Positions 8,315-16,805 of a stretch of DNA of 64,000 bases are shown here, piece by piece. Made by a program: the position numbers and the translations under genes. The DNA comes from Natrarchaeobius halalkaliphilus (GTDB lineage: Archaea > Halobacteriota > Halobacteria > Halobacteriales > Natrialbaceae), in NCBI RefSeq assembly GCF_003841485.1, contig NZ_REFY01000002.1, forward strand, positions 1 to 64,000. The letters run 5' to 3'. Numbering within the stretch: the first letter of the stretch is position 1; each line of letters opens with the position of its first letter. The notes below the pieces were generated by a model that ran no database searches, had not been told where the DNA came from, and saw only the letters and a program-made list of their open reading frames with translations.

Positions 8315-8857
8315 CTACCGATCCGAGACGAGGGTTCGATACCGTGGCCGGCGGTCGTCCGAATCCCCTGTCTGTTTGCCCTCGACCCGCTCTATGGCCC
8401 CGAGCAGGACGGCCCACTCGAGGATCCGTTCGGTCCGATCGAACTCCCGACGATTGGTCGAATTCCGGTCTCGAGCACCGGCGTCACCGGACGATCGATC
8501 CTCGGTCCGCTCGACGACGGCTCGTGCGTCGAGTGGTTCCCCGTGTTCTTCGAGGACGTCGAGTACCGCCGCCGAGCCGTAGACTCGCTCGCGAAACCGT
8601 TCGCGTAACGTCGGCGGGGACCGGCCCTCGCTCGTGCGAACGTACCCATGCGGCTCCGACCGAACCAGCTCGAGCGCTCTGAGGAACGTCAGCCAGTCGC
8701 CGGCGTCGTCTCGACTCCGGATGTGGGTTTCGTCGATCAGGCGGGCACAGCAGTCGATATCGTTCCGGCGCGACTCGGCGGGCAACGGCGTCGCGGCCCG
8801 GACGTCTCCGACGGTCTCGAGGTCGGACGGCGGCTCGGGGATCGGTTTGAACTGCAC
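8315..8857 (-). CDS. Haloarchaeal conserved protein with winged-helix-like C-terminus
   Basis: About 180 aa from a GTG start only 2 nt after the mch stop, so probably co-transcribed and coupled. The N-terminal half has DIDCCARLIDETHIRSRDDA and WLTFLRALELV. The rest (AVLDVLEEHGEPLDARAVVER) resembles a winged helix. Function unknown; the link to mch suggests nothing firm. Confidence 0.65.
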   Translation of the reverse strand: MQFKPIPEPPSDLETVGDVRAATPLPAESRRNDIDCCARLIDETHIRSRDDAGDWLTFLRALELVRSEPHGYVRTSEGRSPPTLRERFRERVYGSAAVLDVLEEHGEPLDARAVVERTEDRSSGDAGARDRNSTNRREFDRTERILEWAVLLGAIERVEGKQTGDSDDRRPRYRTLVSDR

Positions 8858-8859
8858 GG

Positions 8860-9792
8860 TTACAGCTCGAACGACTCGAGGAGGAGTTCCTCGTCCGTCT
8901 CGCCGTGGACGTACGTCGGCCCGCCGACGACGTCGACCGTCACGCGTGCGGGTGCGAACAGGTCCGAGGGAACCTCCTCGAACTCCCACTCGAGGTCGTC
9001 GAAGACGTCAGCGAACGGCCGCCCGTGATCGTCTCCGGCCGTCGATGGGACGGCGTCGAACACGTCGGCGTCCTCCCTGACGGAGAGGTGTGCGGTCCCG
9101 CCGTAGGCGATCGCGTCGGTGGTTCGGGCGATCGCCGTTCGTTCGTCCCCGGGAACGGGGGCGACCGGCCCTCGTCCCGTCGCGGAGACGATGTCGAGCG
9201 GATCGTAGCCGAGTTCCACGAGCCGGAAAGTGGCGAGTTCGGCCACGCGGGCGGCGTTCGAGATACTTCCGACGAGGCTCGCGGTCGGATACGCGAGCAA
9301 GAACACGCTGCCGGTCTCGACCTCCGCGAGCTCCGCGACCTGTTCGGCCGCGGCCTCCGTCGGGTGCGAATCGGCCTCGAGTGCGAGCGCGGTCAGATCG
9401 AACGCATCGGTGTAACCGATCCGTCTGAACTCCTCTTCTCTCGCGACCAGTGCGCGAGCGGGACCGCTCCCGAGGCCTTCGAAATCCTCGGTGGTCAGCT
9501 CCCAGCCGGCCTTCTGCGAGCAGAGTAACGACAGCGCCGGCTGGTCGCTCGAGAGCTGGACGAACGGAACCGACGCGTCACCGATCTCGCCCAGGTCGTA
9601 ATTCAGCGTCGCCATTCCGGCCGTCTGAATCTCCGTCAGGAGCAATCCAGCCTCGATTCCCCCGTCGAAGTCGAGGCCGAAATCGAGCACCGTCGCCTCG
9701 TTGTCGAGATCGTATCCGCCAACGTTCAGCTCCTCGGCGTACTCGAGGGCCTCGTCGACCAGTTCGATCGCCATTCGGTTGAGACTCTCCAT
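8860..9792 (-). CDS. mch: N5,N10-methenyltetrahydromethanopterin cyclohydrolase
   Basis: 310 aa, full length. It interconverts 5-formyl- and 5,10-methenyl-H4MPT-type C1 carriers. Characteristic blocks are LSSDQPALSLLCSQKAGW, GSGPARAL and LAYPTASLVGSISNAARV. Haloarchaea are not methanogens and use this enzyme in folate-like C1 metabolism. ATG start at MESLNRMAI; a coupled small gene follows. Confidence 0.93.
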   Translation of the reverse strand: MESLNRMAIELVDEALEYAEELNVGGYDLDNEATVLDFGLDFDGGIEAGLLLTEIQTAGMATLNYDLGEIGDASVPFVQLSSDQPALSLLCSQKAGWELTTEDFEGLGSGPARALVAREEEFRRIGYTDAFDLTALALEADSHPTEAAAEQVAELAEVETGSVFLLAYPTASLVGSISNAARVAELATFRLVELGYDPLDIVSATGRGPVAPVPGDERTAIARTTDAIAYGGTAHLSVREDADVFDAVPSTAGDDHGRPFADVFDDLEWEFEEVPSDLFAPARVTVDVVGGPTYVHGETDEELLLESFEL

Positions 9793-9847
9793 ACCGTCGC
9801 TTTAGCGCCCGGCGTAAAACCGTTTGTCAGTTCGTGTCCGACGACCG

Positions 9848-10162
9848 TCAGACCCGGTCGCTCGTTGCGGCGCGACCGAGGCGGTCCTCGACGGCCTCGA
9901 CTTTCTCGGCCGCGGATGTATCGACGGTTCGCTTGTCGTCGATCTTCAGGAACGTACTCACCCGATCGCCGTCGACAGCCTCGTGGGCGGCCTGTGCGGC
10001 CGAAAACAGCTCATCGGCGTCGTCAGCTTCGATCACCGTCCCCATCGGGTTCGTCTCGTACTCGACGTCGTAGGCCTCGAGCGCGTCGACGGCGTCCGCG
10101 ACATCGCTCGCCATACTGTCTTCGATCACCGGTGCGACGCTGAGGAGTGCAACGACTGTCAT
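9848..10162 (-). CDS. MTH1187/YkoF-type thiamine-binding protein
   Basis: 104 aa, UPF0045 family: TVVALLSVAPVIEDSMASDV at the N-terminus, then YETNPMGTVIEA and a C-terminal RVSTFLKIDDKRT. Members are ferredoxin-like and bind thiamine or related compounds; no reaction is known. Downstream of nothing obvious; 55 nt before mch on the same strand. Confidence 0.85.
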   Translation of the reverse strand: MTVVALLSVAPVIEDSMASDVADAVDALEAYDVEYETNPMGTVIEADDADELFSAAQAAHEAVDGDRVSTFLKIDDKRTVDTSAAEKVEAVEDRLGRAATSDRV

Positions 10163-10235
10163 CGGTGGTACCGTCGCGACGGGCGTTCCTAAATCCGTGG
10201 CCTTCGTTGTCGTGGGAAGCCGGGCTATCCCGTCG

Positions 10236-10595
10236 TCAGTTCGAGACCGGCGGATGGCTTACGTTCGCGTCCGTCGGCGGGTAAATGATGACGTCGCCGT
10301 TTGCATAGACGTACACCTCGTGTTCGAGGGCACTGAAGGCGACGTGACCGCCGGTCCGGTCCGTTCCGTCGGCCTTCTGACTGAAGATGTGCTCCAGGGC
10401 GTCCGGGTCGACACTGTCGTAGAGGGAGAACTCTCCCTGGGAGACATCGATATCAGCGATCGATGCGATCGCGTGGACGATCGTGGTCGTGATCGTTGCC
10501 GTTCCATCGCTGTCGTAGTGAAAGACGTATCTGTCGTTTGGCTGGTCGTACTGTGGCACGTTCACGTCGTCGGCGGAGGACAGTTCAGTTTGCAT
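10236..10595 (-). CDS. HalOD1 domain protein
   Basis: 119 aa. The C-terminal block with LYDSVDPDALEHIF, HVAFSALEHEVYVYANGDVII is the HalOD1 halobacterial output domain. It stands alone here without a receiver domain. HalOD1 is a predicted signalling output domain of unknown biochemistry. A TATA-like TTTTTATA on the minus strand lies about 48 nt upstream of the ATG. Confidence 0.8.
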   Translation of the reverse strand: MQTELSSADDVNVPQYDQPNDRYVFHYDSDGTATITTTIVHAIASIADIDVSQGEFSLYDSVDPDALEHIFSQKADGTDRTGGHVAFSALEHEVYVYANGDVIIYPPTDANVSHPPVSN

Positions 10596-10753
10596 TGCTC
10601 TCTAATCGGTCAATCGTCAGTTAGTCCGTAGCAAACGGCAGTATAAAAACTAACCGCACCGGGGAACGGTTGTGGGAAGTGAACTATCTGGGCTATGAGC
10701 GTTCCTTTCTAAAGACTGTCTGCTGGGCGTGACGATCCGCACCGAACTGAACG

Positions 10754-10760
10754 TTTTTTA
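10754..10760 (+). promoter_or_regulatory. TATA-like box of rpa
   Basis: TTTTTTA centred 27 nt before the ATG at 10784, the spacing of haloarchaeal leaderless promoters. Confidence 0.5.
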
Positions 10761-10783
10761 CGGCCCACCCCGAATACCCAGTG

Positions 10784-12085
10784 ATGGAACTCGACAGCCA
10801 TGCCGAGGATCTCGCCTCCGACCTCGGTGTCGACAAAGAGGAGGTCAAAGCCGACCTGAAGAATCTGGTGGAGTACAGTGTTCCGATCGACGAGGCCAAA
10901 GGAAGCCTTCGGCGGAAGTACGGCGACGGCTCGAGCGCTGGAAGCTCGACGCCGTCAGCGAGAAATCTCGGAGACGTTACGCCCGACGACGGGAGCGTTA
11001 CCGTTACGGGAGTCGTTCTGACGGCCGGCGAGCGGTCGATCCGGTATCAGGGTGACGATCAGGTTATCGTCGAAGGGCGACTTGCCGACGAGACCGGCGT
11101 CATCGATTACACCGCCTGGGAGGACTTCGGACTCTCTCCGGGAGAGACGATCACCGCGGGCAACGCGGGCGTCCGCGAGTGGGACGGCGAGCCAGAACTC
11201 AACCTCGGTGAGAGTACCTCGCTGTCGTTCGTCGACGAGTCTCTCGACGTCGACTACGAGATCGGCGGCGACGCACAGCTCGCGGAGCTACAGACGGGCG
11301 ATCGAGCGGTGTCGATCGAGGTCTCGGTCCTCGAGTGTGAACGTCGGACGATCGACGGCCGCGACGGCGAGACGGAGATCTTGAGCGGCGTCTTCGGTGA
11401 CGAGAGTGGCCGTCTTCCGTTTACGAACTGGGATCCCGCTCCCGAGATCGAAGACGGCGGACCCGTCCGTATCGAGAACGCGTACGTCCAGGAGTTTCGG
11501 GGGGTTCCCGAGGTCAACGTCTCGGCGTTTTCGACCGTCAGCGCGCTCGAGCGCGAGGTCGACGTCGGGGCGGATGCGACGACGATGGAGATCGGTGACG
11601 CCGTCCGTACCGGCGGTATCTACGACGTCGAGATCGTCGGGAATCTCATCGCCGTTCGAGACGGCTCAGGGCTCATCCAGCGCTGTCCCGAGTGCTACCG
11701 CGTGATCCAGAAGGGACAGTGTCGAACCCACGGCGACGTCGACGGCGTCGACGACCTCCGCGTGAAAGCGATTCTCGATGACGGTACCGGCACCGTCACC
11801 GTCGTCCTCGACGACGACCTCACGGAAGACGTCTACGACGGAACGCTCGAGGACGCCCTCGAGCAGGCCCGCGAAGCGATGGATCAGGAAGTCGTCGCGG
11901 ACACGATCCGGGAACGGATCGTCGGTCGCGAGTATCGCGTTCGGGGTCACCTCTCCGTAGACGACTACGGTGCGAACCTGGACGCGGAAACCCTCGAGGA
12001 GAGCGCCGACGATCCCACGACTCGAGCGCGAGCGTTCCTCGAGGAGTTTGGAGCTGACGCCGAGGCTACCGAGGTGGATTTATGA
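10784..12085 (+). CDS. rpa: Replication protein A (single-stranded DNA-binding protein)
   Basis: 433 aa. An N-terminal region (DLASDLGVDKEEVKADLKNL) is followed by several OB folds; repeated VTGVVLTAGER ... YTAWEDFG and LPFTNWDPAPEIEDG are typical. A zinc finger, CPEC ... CRTHGD, sits before the last OB fold. This is the haloarchaeal Rpa1 type, which binds ssDNA in replication and repair. The ATG at 10784 follows an overlapping GTG. The next gene overlaps it by 4 nt (ATGA), giving translational coupling. Confidence 0.93.
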   Translation: MELDSHAEDLASDLGVDKEEVKADLKNLVEYSVPIDEAKGSLRRKYGDGSSAGSSTPSARNLGDVTPDDGSVTVTGVVLTAGERSIRYQGDDQVIVEGRLADETGVIDYTAWEDFGLSPGETITAGNAGVREWDGEPELNLGESTSLSFVDESLDVDYEIGGDAQLAELQTGDRAVSIEVSVLECERRTIDGRDGETEILSGVFGDESGRLPFTNWDPAPEIEDGGPVRIENAYVQEFRGVPEVNVSAFSTVSALEREVDVGADATTMEIGDAVRTGGIYDVEIVGNLIAVRDGSGLIQRCPECYRVIQKGQCRTHGDVDGVDDLRVKAILDDGTGTVTVVLDDDLTEDVYDGTLEDALEQAREAMDQEVVADTIRERIVGREYRVRGHLSVDDYGANLDAETLEESADDPTTRARAFLEEFGADAEATEVDL

Positions 12086-13788
12086 GCGAGACCGGCGACG
12101 ATGGCGAGGAAATTCCGGGGCGAGAGATCGCCTATCGGATTCTGGCGGCCGAGTACGACGATGCCTCGGTCTCTCACACCGAAAGCGACGAAGAGCGTGC
12201 GCCGAACTACGTGATCACGCCGACCGGCGCGCGAGTCAACCGGCTGTTTGCGGTCGGAACGCTCACCGAGGTGACGTCGGTCAACGACGAGATGGTCCGT
12301 GCTCGCGTCGTCGATCCGACGGGCGCGTTCGTCGTCTACGCCGGGAAGTACCAGCCGGACGCCCTCGCGTTCCTCGAGGGGACGAACCCGCCGGCGTTCG
12401 TCGCGGTCACCGGCAAGGCACGGACTTTCCAGCCGGATGACTCGAATCAGGTTTACACTTCGATCCGCCCGGAGAGCATCGCGACGGTCGACGCCGATAC
12501 GCGAGACCGCTGGGTCCTCACCGCCACAGAGCGGACGCTCGAGCGAATCGGAACGTACGCCGAAGCTACTGGGCTCGACGTGACCGGTGACGAGCTGACG
12601 GCCGCGTTGCTCGAGGCCGGCGTCGAACAGGGGCTCGCGTCCGGTGTTCCGCTCGCACGGGAACACTACGACACGACGCCGTCGTACCTCGGCGCTGTTC
12701 GTGACTGCGCACTCGAGGCCGTCGAAGTCGTCGCCGGCGATCGAGACGAGGTGAGCGGTATCGGAACGGCTCCCAGCGATGCAGGCGATTCGTCGGTGAC
12801 GTTCGACGCGCTTTCGACGCTCGGTGACGTCGACTCCCTCGAGGAGGCGTCCGTGGCGGTCGCCAGCGAAGGCGCGACGAGCGCCCCCTCCAGCGCGGAC
12901 GACGCAAGCGGTGCTGGATCCGACGACGAGAGCGAGACGACGGATGAGACTGCTGTGCCTGATGAGACTGCCGTGACGGACGAAGCGAGTGACACAGTGT
13001 CTATGGACGAGGAGGATGACGCGCCGTCGATCGACGAGGGAGCGGACACTCCGTCGGTCGACGAGACGGATGGGCTATCGTCGCCGGCCGAAACAGTCGA
13101 CGCCGGTGAGGACCTGCGTGACGGCAACGACGGAGCTACCGACGAACTCGGTGACTTCGACGCCGCCGACGCCGGCGACGGAATGTACGAGATGGACGAC
13201 GATGAACGCGAACAGCTCGAAGCCGAGTTCGGTACCGAATTTACGACCGGCGGCGAGGTCGACGAGCCCGGTCAGGCGGGAATCGACGTTCCGTCGTCCG
13301 AAGACGGATCGGCTGAGGACGAGCCGACTGAGGACGAACCGACAGAAGACGAGTCGGCCGCTCCCGAGTCGGACGATCTCGGCGCGCCGCCGACATCTCG
13401 ACTCGAGGAACCGTCAGCGGAATCCGAGGATAAGACGGCCGACGAACCAGATGAGGCTGAGTCTGCAGGCGATTCCGGCAAGGCAGAAACAGCGTCTGAC
13501 GAGCCAGAGACGGGCCGCGATGACGACTCGGACGACGGCGTCGAGCGTGAGAGCGCTTCGGAGCCGGCCGACGAGGCCGACCCGGACGAGGACCTCGACG
13601 TCCAGAAGTACGTTATCGACACCATGTCGGAACTGGACGACGGCGACGGTGCGGATCGAACGGAGCTGATCGAGACGGCGACGACCGAGACCGGCCTCAC
13701 AGCGGACGAAGTCGAGGACGCGATTCAGGACGCGCTCATGGGCGGACAGTGTTACGAGCCGAACGACGAGACGGTAAAGCCGATCTAA
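12082..13788 (+). CDS. rpap: RPA-associated protein (Rpap)
   Basis: 568 aa. An N-terminal COG3390-type OB-like domain (GREIAYRILAAEYDDAS, NYVITPTGARVNRLFAVGTLTEV) of about 220 aa is followed by a long acidic, low-complexity linker with short tandem repeats such as DETAVPDETAVTDEA and EDEPTEDEPTEDESA. A C-terminal winged helix (DRTELIETATTETGLTADEVEDAI) closes the protein. In Haloferax the homologue forms a complex with Rpa and is encoded in the same operon. The linker is much longer than the domains need. Confidence 0.9.
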   Translation: MSETGDDGEEIPGREIAYRILAAEYDDASVSHTESDEERAPNYVITPTGARVNRLFAVGTLTEVTSVNDEMVRARVVDPTGAFVVYAGKYQPDALAFLEGTNPPAFVAVTGKARTFQPDDSNQVYTSIRPESIATVDADTRDRWVLTATERTLERIGTYAEATGLDVTGDELTAALLEAGVEQGLASGVPLAREHYDTTPSYLGAVRDCALEAVEVVAGDRDEVSGIGTAPSDAGDSSVTFDALSTLGDVDSLEEASVAVASEGATSAPSSADDASGAGSDDESETTDETAVPDETAVTDEASDTVSMDEEDDAPSIDEGADTPSVDETDGLSSPAETVDAGEDLRDGNDGATDELGDFDAADAGDGMYEMDDDEREQLEAEFGTEFTTGGEVDEPGQAGIDVPSSEDGSAEDEPTEDEPTEDESAAPESDDLGAPPTSRLEEPSAESEDKTADEPDEAESAGDSGKAETASDEPETGRDDDSDDGVERESASEPADEADPDEDLDVQKYVIDTMSELDDGDGADRTELIETATTETGLTADEVEDAIQDALMGGQCYEPNDETVKPI

Positions 13789-13803
13789 CTCGCCCGAAGC
13801 GCG

Positions 13804-14673
13804 ATGTCGGATCTTCCGTCTTCCGTTCACGTCGAACCGGTCCCCGGCGAGCCCGCGGCGACGGCGCTCGTCTCGAACGAGCGAATCCTCCTGATCGCGG
13901 ACTACCACGCCGGCTACGAAGCGGGGCTCCGATACGAGCGTGGTGTCGACGTGCCCAGCCACGCTTCCGACCGACGAGAGCGGTTGCTCGCGCTCCTCCA
14001 GCGAACGAACCCGGACCGACTCGTCGTACTCGGTGATCTGATGCACTCGATCGGTGATCCCGGTGGAGCCGAACGGGGCGAACTCGAGATCCTGTTCGAG
14101 TCGTTCCCGGCGGCACTCGATGTAACGGTCGTCAAGGGAAATCACGACGGGGTGATCGAGACGTGGCTCGGTGGAACCGGTGTGGACGAAATCGACGACG
14201 ACGATCGCGGTATCGAAACTGGAGAGAGTTCCGGGACGGACGCTCGCGCTTTTTCGAGAACGGCGATCGTCCCCGGTTCTGGCGTGGCGTTCGACGGCCT
14301 CGGCGTCTGTCACGGACACAGCTGGCCTGCACCGGCCGCCCTCGAGAGCGACGTGCTCTGTCTCGGCCACGAACATCCCTGCGTTCGACTCGAAGACGAA
14401 CTCGGCGGGAGTCGAACCGAACGCGCCTGGCTCCGTGGCCGGATCGATCCGACGCCGTTTCGGGACCGACCAGAGTACGAGGGCGTCTCCTGGCTCGAGA
14501 CGGGAGCCACGCCCGAGGTCGTCGTGGTTCCGGCGTTCAACGATCTCGTCGGCGGAACGTGGGTGAACGTTTCAGGACGATCGTTTCTCTCGCCGTTCCT
14601 GCCGGATGGACTGGACGACGGCGAAGCGTATCTGCTGGATGGCACTCGGCTCGGCTCGTACCGACGGATCTGA
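13804..14673 (+). CDS. rpe: RPA-associated calcineurin-like phosphoesterase (Rpe)
   Basis: 289 aa. The metallophosphoesterase motifs appear in order: LLIADYHAGYE, VVLGDLMHSIG, VKGNHDG, GHSW and GHEHP. It is the third gene of the rpa-rpap-rpe cluster, starting 15 nt after rpap, as in Haloferax. Substrate unknown; nuclease or phosphodiesterase activity is plausible. An insertion of about 30 residues (GIETGESSGTDARAF) between motifs is acidic and probably a loop. Confidence 0.88.
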   Translation: MSDLPSSVHVEPVPGEPAATALVSNERILLIADYHAGYEAGLRYERGVDVPSHASDRRERLLALLQRTNPDRLVVLGDLMHSIGDPGGAERGELEILFESFPAALDVTVVKGNHDGVIETWLGGTGVDEIDDDDRGIETGESSGTDARAFSRTAIVPGSGVAFDGLGVCHGHSWPAPAALESDVLCLGHEHPCVRLEDELGGSRTERAWLRGRIDPTPFRDRPEYEGVSWLETGATPEVVVVPAFNDLVGGTWVNVSGRSFLSPFLPDGLDDGEAYLLDGTRLGSYRRI

Positions 14674-14803
14674 GCTCCGATCGGAAGTATCGTCGATGGG
14701 AGCGGCGACTCCCATCCCGGTACAGGCAGATCGTGGCAACGGTCAGCCGCTGTCCCTTCGAATTGCAGAACGCTTTTCATTTGCCTCGCCGTTTCTCCCC
14801 CCA

Positions 14804-14833
14804 ATGACCGACGACGGGAGAGGGCAACCATGA
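14804..14833 (+). CDS. Nine-codon leader ORF coupled to pccB
   Basis: ATG, eight codons (TDDGRGQP) and TGA, whose ATGA overlaps the pccB start. A TATA-like CTTTTCATTT is centred 27 nt before its ATG, so a leaderless transcript would begin at this ORF rather than at pccB. Seen in sequence; function is an inference. Confidence 0.35.
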   Translation: MTDDGRGQP

Positions 14834-16380
14834 CGATGGGTGACCGAATCGACGAACTCGAGGAGTTGCGCGAGGAGGCCCGTCTGGGCGGCGGCGAAGA
14901 TCGAATCGAGCGACAGCACGAGAAGGGAAAGATGACCGCCCGCGAGCGGATCGATTACTTTCTGGACGAGGATACGTTCACCGAGTTCGATCAGCTTCGA
15001 ACCCACCAGACGAGCGAATTCGGCATGGAAGAAAAGAAGATTCCCGGCGACGGCGTCGTAACGGGATACGGCGAGGTCAACGGACGGACCGTCTTCGTCT
15101 TCGCACACGACTTTACCGTCTTCGGCGGCTCGCTCGGTGAAGTGTTTGCCGAGAAGATCAGCAAGGTCATGGATATGGCGATGGAGGTCGGTGCGCCGAT
15201 CGTCGGACTCAACGACTCCGCCGGCGCTCGCATTCAAGAGGGCGTCAAAAGCCTCGCCGGGTTCACGGAGATTTTTCGACGAAATCAGGAAGCCAGCGGC
15301 GTCGTTCCGCAGATCTCTGCGATCATGGGGCCCTGTGCCGGCGGTGCCGTCTACTCCCCGTCGATCACCGACTTCATCTTCATGGTCAAAGACACGAGCC
15401 ACATGTACATCACGGGCCCCGGCGTCACCAAGACCGTCACCGGCGAGGAGGTGACCCACGAGGAACTCGGCGGCGCGATGACTCACGCGAACAAGACCGG
15501 AGTCGCGGAGTTCGCCTGCGAGAGCGAAGAGGACGCACTCGACGACATCAAACGACTGCTCTCGTATCTTCCTCAGAACAACGTCGAGGACCCACCACGC
15601 GTCGATCCCTGGGACGATCCCGACCGCCGTGACGAGGATCTGACCGACATCGTTCCCTCGAGCCCGCAAAAGCCCTACGACATGGTCGACGTGATCGATT
15701 CGGTCGTCGACGAGGGCTCGTTTTTCGAGGTGGCGGATAATTTCGCGAACGAACTGGTCGTCGGCTTCGCTCGACTCGACGGTCGGTCGGTCGGACTGGT
15801 CGCAAATCAGCCCCGGGTGAACGCCGGAACGCTCACCGTCGACGCGTCGATGAAGGGATCGCGATTCATCCGCTTCTGTGATTCGTTCAACATCCCGATC
15901 GTTACCTTCGTCGACGTTCCCGGCTACATGCCCGGAACCGACCAGGAACACCGCGGTATCATCCGCCACGGGGCGAAGCTACTCTACGCCTACGCCGAGG
16001 CGACCGTTCCGCTTCTGACGGTCATTACGCGCAAGGCCTACGGGGGTGCCTACTGCGTGATGGCCTCGAAGAACCTCGGCGCGGACGTCAACTACGCCTG
16101 GCCGACAGCCGAAATCGCCGTTATGGGCCCACAGGGAGCGGTCAACATCCTCTACCGTGACGAACTCGCGGAAGCGGACGATCCCGACAAATTGCGAGAC
16201 GAGTTGATCGAAGAGTACCGCGACGAGTTCGCTAACCCCTACACGGCGACGGACAAGGGCTTCCTCGACGACGTCATCGTCCCGACCGAAACGCGTCCGC
16301 GCCTGATCGACGATCTCGAGATGCTCGAGACCAAACGCGAGGAGAACCCGGACAAAAAACACGGCAACATTCCGCTGTAA
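14830..16380 (+). CDS. pccB: Acyl-CoA (propionyl-CoA) carboxylase, carboxyltransferase subunit
   Basis: 516 aa. Carboxyltransferase domains show GEKM-type N-terminal helices, the oxyanion GLNDSAGARIQEG block, GPCAGGAVYSP, and the C-terminal FVDVPGYMPGTDQEH and TRKAYGGAYCVMASK. The enzyme transfers CO2 from carboxybiotin to propionyl-CoA or acetyl-CoA. It is followed by pccX and pccA in one operon. In haloarchaea propionyl-CoA arises from amino acids and odd-chain acids and feeds the methylmalonyl pathway. The start could be ATG 14830 or 14836. Confidence 0.93.
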   Translation: MTMGDRIDELEELREEARLGGGEDRIERQHEKGKMTARERIDYFLDEDTFTEFDQLRTHQTSEFGMEEKKIPGDGVVTGYGEVNGRTVFVFAHDFTVFGGSLGEVFAEKISKVMDMAMEVGAPIVGLNDSAGARIQEGVKSLAGFTEIFRRNQEASGVVPQISAIMGPCAGGAVYSPSITDFIFMVKDTSHMYITGPGVTKTVTGEEVTHEELGGAMTHANKTGVAEFACESEEDALDDIKRLLSYLPQNNVEDPPRVDPWDDPDRRDEDLTDIVPSSPQKPYDMVDVIDSVVDEGSFFEVADNFANELVVGFARLDGRSVGLVANQPRVNAGTLTVDASMKGSRFIRFCDSFNIPIVTFVDVPGYMPGTDQEHRGIIRHGAKLLYAYAEATVPLLTVITRKAYGGAYCVMASKNLGADVNYAWPTAEIAVMGPQGAVNILYRDELAEADDPDKLRDELIEEYRDEFANPYTATDKGFLDDVIVPTETRPRLIDDLEMLETKREENPDKKHGNIPL

Positions 16381-16389
16381 CGAGATCAG

Positions 16390-16731
16390 ATGGCATCACA
16401 GAATCAGGCGGAGACGGACCAGCAGACGACGGAGCCAGGACCCAAAAGCGACGCGGCGGCCGCCGATTCCGTCCCGGCAGCCGTCGAGATCGACGTACCG
16501 GACGACGCAAGCGACGAGGAGGCCGCTGCGATCGCGGCCGCGATGGGCGCTCACCTCCACGATCACGCGCTGGCGGTCGCGGCAGCCGCGGCCGACGACG
16601 ACCAGGAATGGGATGGAAAGCGGTGGGCGTTCTCCGGACGGATTCGCACTCAGCAGGGTCGAACCGTTCGGGTTCCGCGCCATGCACCGACGAATCCGTG
16701 GTCGGCGGCGGGACGAACCGATCGGTTTTGA
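16390..16731 (+). CDS. pccX: Third subunit of haloarchaeal propionyl-CoA carboxylase (PccX-like)
   Basis: 113 aa between pccB and pccA. A disordered acidic N-terminus leads into [13 protein letters not shown] and a C-terminal [20 protein letters not shown] with an aromatic-basic tail. Position and the SGR...RTVRVP end match the small PccX subunit described in Haloferax mediterranei, which is needed for carboxylase activity and recalls the epsilon subunit of actinobacterial enzymes. Identification rests on context and motif, not length. Confidence 0.8.
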   Translation: MASQNQAETDQQTTEPGPKSDAAAADSVPAAVEIDVPDDASDEEAAAIAAAMGAHLHDHALAVAAAAADDDQEWDGKRWAFSGRIRTQQGRTVRVPRHAPTNPWSAAGRTDRF

Positions 16732-16805
16732 TAGGGGCCGTGTCGATCGCCGTATTTTTCGTTGCGAAAAAGTAAGGTAGGAGCCCCGTGACGGTTCCAA
16801 AAGGG

